This document shows, piece by piece, positions 59,273-64,000 of a stretch of DNA of 64,000 nucleotides (its first letter is position 1; every line of letters begins with the position of its first letter). A program made the position numbers and the translations under genes. Location: positions 186,001 to 250,000 of the forward strand of contig NZ_VTSR01000009.1 in NCBI RefSeq assembly GCF_008329715.1, given 5' to 3'. The DNA comes from Gimesia chilikensis. Lineage in GTDB: Bacteria > Planctomycetota > Planctomycetia > Planctomycetales > Planctomycetaceae. The notes beneath the pieces are model-generated. The model ran no database searches and was not told where the DNA came from. It saw nothing but the letters and a program-made list of their open reading frames with translations.

Positions 59273-60541
59273 ATGTTCGACTTTCCCCTGTTTTCACAAT
59301 CGCTGAGTCGCCGGGACCTCTGTAAGGTTGCACTGGGAGGTACGCTCTCCTTCATGCTGCCTGGCTTTGATCTTCAGGCAGCGCAGAAGCGGGGGCCGGA
59401 ACGGCGAAAATCGGTGATTACACTCTGGATGGGAGGCGGCCCCAGTCAGCTTGAGACATGGGACCCACACCCGGGGACTCAAATCGGCGGTCCGGGGAAA
59501 GCGATCTCTACCGTTGTCCCGGGTTTACAGATTTCCGATATGTATCCACTGCTCGCAGAACAGTTGGGGGGAATGTCTGTGATTAGGTCGATGGTTTCCA
59601 AAGAGGGAGACCACGAACGGGGTACGAAATATCTCAAAACCGGTTACCGTCCGGAACCGACGACCGTCTATCCCGCACTGGGTGCGATCATCACGCACGA
59701 AGCCCCCAACAAAGGACTGGAAATTCCACAACATATTTCCATGGGCAACACCCAGTTTCCGGCTCGGGGCGGTTATCTGGGGGCACACCTTGATGCATTT
59801 CGCGTTCCCGATCCCGGTAAGAATATTGGCAATATGCGATCCGGAGTGGGAGATCCCCGCCAGGAACGGCGGCTGGAAAACCTGGATGTCGTCTCACAGG
59901 CATTTCGCAGAGGGCGCACCATCCAGACCAAAAAAACGTTGCATCAGTCGACCATCGATCGTGCCCTGACCATGATGAGTTCCGAACAACTGCAGGCATT
60001 CGAAATTGAAAAAGAACCGGCAGCCGTCCGCGCCGCTTATGGCGACTCTCCCTTCGGACGTGGTTGCCTGGTCGCCCGAAGGCTCGTCGAACAGGGTGTG
60101 CATGCGATCGAAGTCAATCTGAATGGCTGGGACAGCCATGCGAACAACTACACCGGACATCAGACTCAATCAAAAATTCTCGACCCCGCTTTCGCTACGT
60201 TGCTCAAGGAACTCAAAGAACGGGATCTGCTCGATTCGACAATTGTGCTTTGTATCGGCGAATTTGGTCGGACTCCCAAGATCAATCCGCTGGACGGACG
60301 CGACCACTGGCCTTCTGGCTTCTCCTGTATTGTGGGTGGAGGTGGCCTGAAAGGGGATTTAATCATCGGAGAAACAGATCCCACCGGAAAAGAAAAAGAT
60401 CCGACCGAACCGGTTCGCATTCAGGATCTGTACGCCACGATTCTGCAGAAGCTTCAAATCGACTTCACTAAAGAACTGATTTCCCCCATCGGCCGCCCGC
60501 TGGCTCTGAGCGATGGATCTCCGATTGCCAAGCTGGTCTGA
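59273..60541 (+). CDS. DUF1501 protein, Tat-exported
   Basis: 422 residues. A twin-arginine signal is visible (SRRDLCKVALGG, residues about 12-23). The sulfatase-like/alkaline-phosphatase-like DUF1501 fold follows, with WMGGGPSQLETWDPH, GCLVARRLVEQGVHAIEVN, GWDSH and CIGEFGRTPKIN, then GRDHWP. Metal-type His/Asp residues are therefore retained. It forms an operon with the preceding DUF1549/DUF1553 gene, and the two probably act together outside the cytoplasmic membrane. Confidence 0.93.
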   Translation: MFDFPLFSQSLSRRDLCKVALGGTLSFMLPGFDLQAAQKRGPERRKSVITLWMGGGPSQLETWDPHPGTQIGGPGKAISTVVPGLQISDMYPLLAEQLGGMSVIRSMVSKEGDHERGTKYLKTGYRPEPTTVYPALGAIITHEAPNKGLEIPQHISMGNTQFPARGGYLGAHLDAFRVPDPGKNIGNMRSGVGDPRQERRLENLDVVSQAFRRGRTIQTKKTLHQSTIDRALTMMSSEQLQAFEIEKEPAAVRAAYGDSPFGRGCLVARRLVEQGVHAIEVNLNGWDSHANNYTGHQTQSKILDPAFATLLKELKERDLLDSTIVLCIGEFGRTPKINPLDGRDHWPSGFSCIVGGGGLKGDLIIGETDPTGKEKDPTEPVRIQDLYATILQKLQIDFTKELISPIGRPLALSDGSPIAKLV

Positions 60542-60711
60542 GCCTGCGTTTGTATACTCTGCCGCCTGAGAAGAAAATTCCGGGAAACAGGGAAAATGCT
60601 TGCGAGTGCGCAGGAAAGATTCTAACTTGTTAAGGAGAACAGTTCCCCAGGGACCCCTGTTTCCTGTATCAAGCCGCTTTCCTTCATTCCTGTTTCTTAT
60701 GGAATCCGATC

Positions 60712-61986
60712 ATGCAGCGTATCCTTCTCCTGCTCATTCTTTCTGTTGGATTTGGTCTTTCAGTCAGTCATGTCAGCCAGGCTGCTGACTGGTCTCAATT
60801 TCGAGGTCCTTCCGGGAATGGAGTTTCAGAGTCGACGGGATTACCTACCGAATGGAGTGCCGAGAAAAACATCCTCTGGAAAACGAAACTTCCCGGGCAT
60901 GGCTCTTCCAGCCCGGTTCTCTACGGGGACCAGATTTTTCTGACTGCTTATACCGATTACGGTTTGACAGCAGAAGATGACGGAAACCCGGCTGACCTGC
61001 GGCTGCACGTGATTTCAATCAATCGGGAAGATGGCAAAATCATGTGGGACCAGTCAGTGGCCCCCTTGAACCAGGTGCAGAAAATCACCAAACGGATTGT
61101 GGACCATGGATACGCCAGTGGGACGCCCGCCTGTGATGAAACCGGCGTCTACGCCTTCTTTGGTACCTCGGGAGTGGTCGCTTACGATTTGAAGGGAAAC
61201 CTCAAATGGCAGGCCGATGTCGGCAGTAAGACTGCGGGATTCGGTTCCGCCTCCTCGCCGATCCTCTACAAAGACTTCGTAATCATCAATGCAAGTATCG
61301 AAAGCGAGACAGTCTATGCTCTGGAGAAAGCGACCGGGAAAGTCGCCTGGAAAGCCGAGAACATCGTCCGGGCCTGGACGACGCCTTCTATCGTCGATGT
61401 ACCGGGAGGCAAGCAGGAGCTGGTAGTAAATCAGAAAAACCAGATCCTGGGATTCGATCCTGATACCGGTAAACAGCTCTGGACCTGCGAAGGAATTCAG
61501 GACTATGTTGTTCCGGTCGTCGTTCAAAATGAAGGCATCCTCTACTGCCTGGGAGGCCGGAGCAATCACAGTATTGCCGTTCGTCCCGGTGGTCGGGGAG
61601 ACGTCACAAAAACCCATAAGCTCTGGGAAGTGAACGTCGGTGCCAACGTAACTTCACCCGTCTTCCACGAAGGACATCTTTATTGGGCCAGCGATCGGGG
61701 TATTGCTTTCTGTCTGAACGCGAAAAATGGTGAAGTCGTCTACAAAAACCGGCTGCCGACCAAATCCCGGCTGTATGCCTCAATTGTTCTGGCGGATGAC
61801 AAACTGTATGTCACGACCCGCGATAATGGGGTCGTCGTGCTCAAAGCGGTGCCGGAGTACGTTGAACTGGCTCGGAATGAAATTAAGTCTGATGAAGACC
61901 TGTTTAATGCTTCGCCGGCAGTCAGCGAGGGGAGTATTTACCTGCGGACCAACGGTTATCTGTACCGAATTGCGGAGCAGAAATAG
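60712..61986 (+). CDS. Exported PQQ-like beta-propeller protein
   Basis: 424 residues. A signal peptide ends at about residue 24 (VSQAADWSQFRGPSGNG). Repeated blades with the tryptophan-docking pattern, such as GKIMWDQSV, GNLKWQADVG, GKVAWKAEN and GKQLWTCEG, form a PQQ-like/BamB-like propeller of about 7-8 blades. No dehydrogenase active-site residues are obvious, so it is more likely a structural or binding protein than an enzyme. The 'WSQFRGPSGNG' start is frequent in planctomycete members. Confidence 0.9.
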   Translation: MQRILLLLILSVGFGLSVSHVSQAADWSQFRGPSGNGVSESTGLPTEWSAEKNILWKTKLPGHGSSSPVLYGDQIFLTAYTDYGLTAEDDGNPADLRLHVISINREDGKIMWDQSVAPLNQVQKITKRIVDHGYASGTPACDETGVYAFFGTSGVVAYDLKGNLKWQADVGSKTAGFGSASSPILYKDFVIINASIESETVYALEKATGKVAWKAENIVRAWTTPSIVDVPGGKQELVVNQKNQILGFDPDTGKQLWTCEGIQDYVVPVVVQNEGILYCLGGRSNHSIAVRPGGRGDVTKTHKLWEVNVGANVTSPVFHEGHLYWASDRGIAFCLNAKNGEVVYKNRLPTKSRLYASIVLADDKLYVTTRDNGVVVLKAVPEYVELARNEIKSDEDLFNASPAVSEGSIYLRTNGYLYRIAEQK

Positions 61987-62105
61987 AAATAGACCGAAGC
62001 GATTCTGGTGAAATCACTTAACGTAGCTCACGACTTTGACGTAGCTCCCTGATACCACCGTCGAACCGCTGGAAATCCCGATTCAGGAGCTCTACAATAC
62101 GGAGC

Positions 62106-62981
62106 ATGACTGAATCATCGACTCAAAATTCGCACCTCTTCAAAACGATTGGCGTCATTGGCGTCGGTCTGCTGGGAGGTTCTATTGCCGCTGCAGCGCG
62201 ACAGCGACATCTGGCGGAAACGATTCTCGGAGCAGGACGAAATCCTTCCAGAATGCGGGCTGCCCAGCAGTCAGGACTGCTGGATCGGGGGTCAACCAAT
62301 ATCGCAGAGACGGCAGCCCAGTCCGACCTTGTGATCGTCTGCACACCCGTCAACAATATCGTCCAGTTCATTCGCATCGTGGCTCAAAACAGCCGCCCCG
62401 GAACGGTGATTACCGATGTTGGCAGTACGAAGCAGAAAATCTGCTCCGAATTGTATGGGAGCCTGCCTGAGGGAGTCACATTTGTGGCATCACATCCCCT
62501 GGCCGGATCTGAAAAAGCAGGATTTGAATTTGCCGACCCCGAACTGTTTGTGGGGCGTCCCTGTGTGGTGACGCCCGATGATAAAACCCCGGATGAGGCC
62601 ATCGAGCGGGTTAAAGGTTTCTGGGAAGCCCTGGGGATGCACGTTCTGCAGACCACGCCTGAAAATCATGATCGGATTCTGGCAGAAACCAGTCATCTAC
62701 CGCATGTAATTTCCTCAGCCCTGGCGATGACTCTGTCAGAAGAGAATCGTCCGTTTACGTCTACCGGGTTTCGCGATACGACCCGGATCGCCGGCGGTGA
62801 CCCATCGATCTGGATCGATATCCTGCTCAGCAACAGCGATGCCATTATTGAAAGCATCGACAAATATACCCAGTCCCTCGCCCGGTTGAGGGAGGCCATC
62901 GTCAACCAGGACGAAAAACAGCTGCGTCAGCTGCTGGAAGATGGCAAAAAGAATCACGATGCATTAAATTCAGCACCGTAA
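62106..62981 (+). CDS. tyrA: Prephenate dehydrogenase
   Basis: 291 residues, a single TyrA domain without fused chorismate mutase. The NAD(P) motif GVIGVGLLGGS is at about residues 16-26. The ASHPLAGSEKAGFEFADPELF block, the ETSHLPHVISSALA helix and FRDTTRIAGGDPSIW follow in order. It decarboxylates prephenate (or arogenate) oxidatively for tyrosine synthesis. Chorismate mutase is supplied separately by aroH at 31278. The purL gene follows 76 bases later. Confidence 0.94.
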   Translation: MTESSTQNSHLFKTIGVIGVGLLGGSIAAAARQRHLAETILGAGRNPSRMRAAQQSGLLDRGSTNIAETAAQSDLVIVCTPVNNIVQFIRIVAQNSRPGTVITDVGSTKQKICSELYGSLPEGVTFVASHPLAGSEKAGFEFADPELFVGRPCVVTPDDKTPDEAIERVKGFWEALGMHVLQTTPENHDRILAETSHLPHVISSALAMTLSEENRPFTSTGFRDTTRIAGGDPSIWIDILLSNSDAIIESIDKYTQSLARLREAIVNQDEKQLRQLLEDGKKNHDALNSAP

Positions 62982-63057
62982 GTGGAAACCAGTCTGATCC
63001 CAAAAATCCACAATCTCAGCCTGTCCCTGACTCAAATCAACTGTAACGGAACACACT

Positions 63058-64000
<943 letters not shown>

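Overview
The window looks like a chromosomal segment of a planctomycete, most likely Gimesia or a close relative; this is inferred from gene content, not from a search. The main evidence is the group of exported planctomycete families (DUF1549/DUF1553, DUF1501, DUF1080, pre-peptidase-type repeat proteins, PQQ-like beta-propellers), a mitochondrial-like EF-G beside an EF-G-II paralogue, Gram-negative lipid A genes, and a CitG-like/PTPS gene pair. Base composition is moderate (roughly half G+C by eye) and even. I see no rRNA, tRNA, CRISPR array, prophage or intact insertion sequence.

Layout. 1-5450 (minus): two exported proteins, the first cut by the window edge. 6057-8446: ribBA converging on a sarcosine-oxidase-like flavoenzyme. 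8942-13389: csrA, then rpmB and gatC-gatA-gatB. 13485-18931 (minus): a suf iron-sulfur operon (sufR-sufC-sufB-sufD-Rieske-sufT) with a good candidate SufR operator/promoter at 19061-19091. 19378-27602: an alanine/sodium symporter, a universal stress protein, a DUF1080 protein, a Tat-exported DUF3500-like protein, a TIM-barrel sugar isomerase/epimerase, a PTS-EIIA/HTH fusion and a BshB1-like deacetylase. 27770-31649: a PP2C phosphatase, a GT-C-like membrane protein, a lipoprotein and aroH. 32050-34522: lpxD-lpxI and an FHA protein. 35142-40445: ppdK and fusA, both with codon use suggesting high expression, each followed by a strong terminator. 40474-43890: a DapA-family lyase, then a CitG-like/PTPS/thioredoxin-TPR cluster.

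43898-53462 is the most interesting region. A minus-strand three-gene operon encodes a MotA/TolQ/ExbB-type channel with a long cytoplasmic tail and two ExbD-like single-span proteins. Only one of the two keeps the Asp expected for proton transfer. A 1328-residue soluble protein of unknown function is divergent from it. I infer a proton-driven envelope machine with a dedicated cytoplasmic partner. The design resembles Tol/Exb/Mot stators and the ZorAB anti-phage motor, but neither the peptidoglycan-binding domain nor the nuclease/helicase partners of Zorya are recognisable.

53532-64000: an EF-G-II paralogue, a polytopic membrane protein, a DUF1549/DUF1553-DUF1501 pair, a beta-propeller protein, tyrA, and the start of a PurS-PurL fusion that runs off the window.

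Start codons were moved inward from the longest open frame where a Shine-Dalgarno site, a family N-terminus or catalytic residue numbering supported it.
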